DNA of 64,000 nucleotides, from NCBI GenBank assembly GCA_032595685.2, contig CP159373.1, positions 1,695,001-1,759,000 on the forward strand, written 5' to 3'. A program made the position numbers and the translations under genes. Source of the stretch: Candidatus Electrothrix aestuarii (GTDB taxonomy: Bacteria > Desulfobacterota > Desulfobulbia > Desulfobulbales > Desulfobulbaceae). The first letter of the stretch is position 1, and every line of letters starts with the position of its first letter. A model generated the notes under the pieces. That model saw nothing but the letters and a program-made list of their open reading frames with translations. It was not told the origin of the DNA and searched no databases. This document shows positions 63,816 to 64,000 of this stretch, piece after piece.

Positions 63816-64000
63816 CCGGCGAGAAGAGCCATTACATAATGCCTTGTTTTACAGCCTGTCAATACTTAATCCACATGAGGACAAGAAAAGACTGATTATT
63901 AAGGGAACGAGCAAGGGACAGGTGCTTGGGCAAAACCTTTTGCATCAGCAGAAAGAATAGCCTATACTCTACAAGAAGATACGAAGAGTGCAAGTCCGCA
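63816..64000. other. Window end, no gene recognised
   Basis: About 185 bp with only an open plus-strand frame of low complexity, without a recognisable product. It probably includes a promoter for the minus-strand membrane/spermidine-synthase-like gene. Confidence 0.3.

Overview
The window reads as chromosomal DNA of a Gram-negative (diderm) bacterium with mid-range GC. The many lipoproteins, the outer-membrane proteins, the Pal-like protein and the two-subunit biotin-dependent pyruvate/oxaloacetate carboxylase suggest a deltaproteobacterial (Desulfobacterota, possibly Desulfobulbales) host. That placement is an impression from protein style, not a phylogeny. No rRNA, tRNA or CRISPR array was recognised.

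Layout. 1-3484 (+): the 3' end of a glycogen synthase, an unknown protein, GAPDH and a periplasmic alpha-carbonic anhydrase. 3735-20395 (-): one long cassette of twelve genes in the same direction, the most striking part of the window. In transcription order it encodes a membrane protein, a 1074-residue tubulin/FtsZ-superfamily protein, a zinc-ribbon/membrane/Ig-like protein, an FGE-sulfatase-fold (SUMF1-like) secreted protein, a secreted von Willebrand A protein, an ABC ATPase, an outer-membrane barrel, an FtsX-like permease, a membrane coiled-coil protein, a SUMF1-like/coiled-coil protein sharing its C-terminal domain with the preceding gene, and two lipoproteins. Together these parts would reach from the cytoplasm to the outer membrane. 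20396-22571: a relic of a second carbonic anhydrase gene and a VanZ-family membrane protein. 22572-26056 (+): the split carboxylase. 26301-30801 (+): a HEAT-repeat protein, an HsdS without hsdM or hsdR, and a broken AlbA_2-type regulator gene interrupted by a 102-bp inverted-repeat element. 30827-36852 (-): surface and envelope genes (beta-lactamase-fold hydrolase, SGNH hydrolase with a CFI-box C-terminus, beta-propeller-like protein, DUF2142-like membrane protein) and nadA. 37053-44041: an HPF/cold-shock fusion, hemH, a DUF2062 protein, a Pal-like lipoprotein, an Nth-Xth DNA-repair fusion with a response regulator, and two near-identical HU genes in a segmental duplication. 44125-47640: lgt, a small protein, an RlaP-like nucleotidyltransferase and an M32 carboxypeptidase. 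47735-53194 (-): a probable zinc-handling locus (DUF2796/ZrgA-like protein, ABC ATPase and permease, three tandem DUF3299 proteins, a histidine-rich DUF2946-like protein). 54051-63737: a beta-helix surface protein, a small unknown, katG, a zinc-ribbon protein, a HAD-family protein and a fused membrane/spermidine-synthase-like protein.

Mobile and repeat DNA is frequent: two inverted-repeat elements inside the large cassette (one with an 8-bp target duplication), a CTAG-flanked element that breaks a gene, duplicated gene ends (carbonic anhydrase, permease, lgt), and at least two families of short dispersed palindromic repeats shared between distant intergenic regions.
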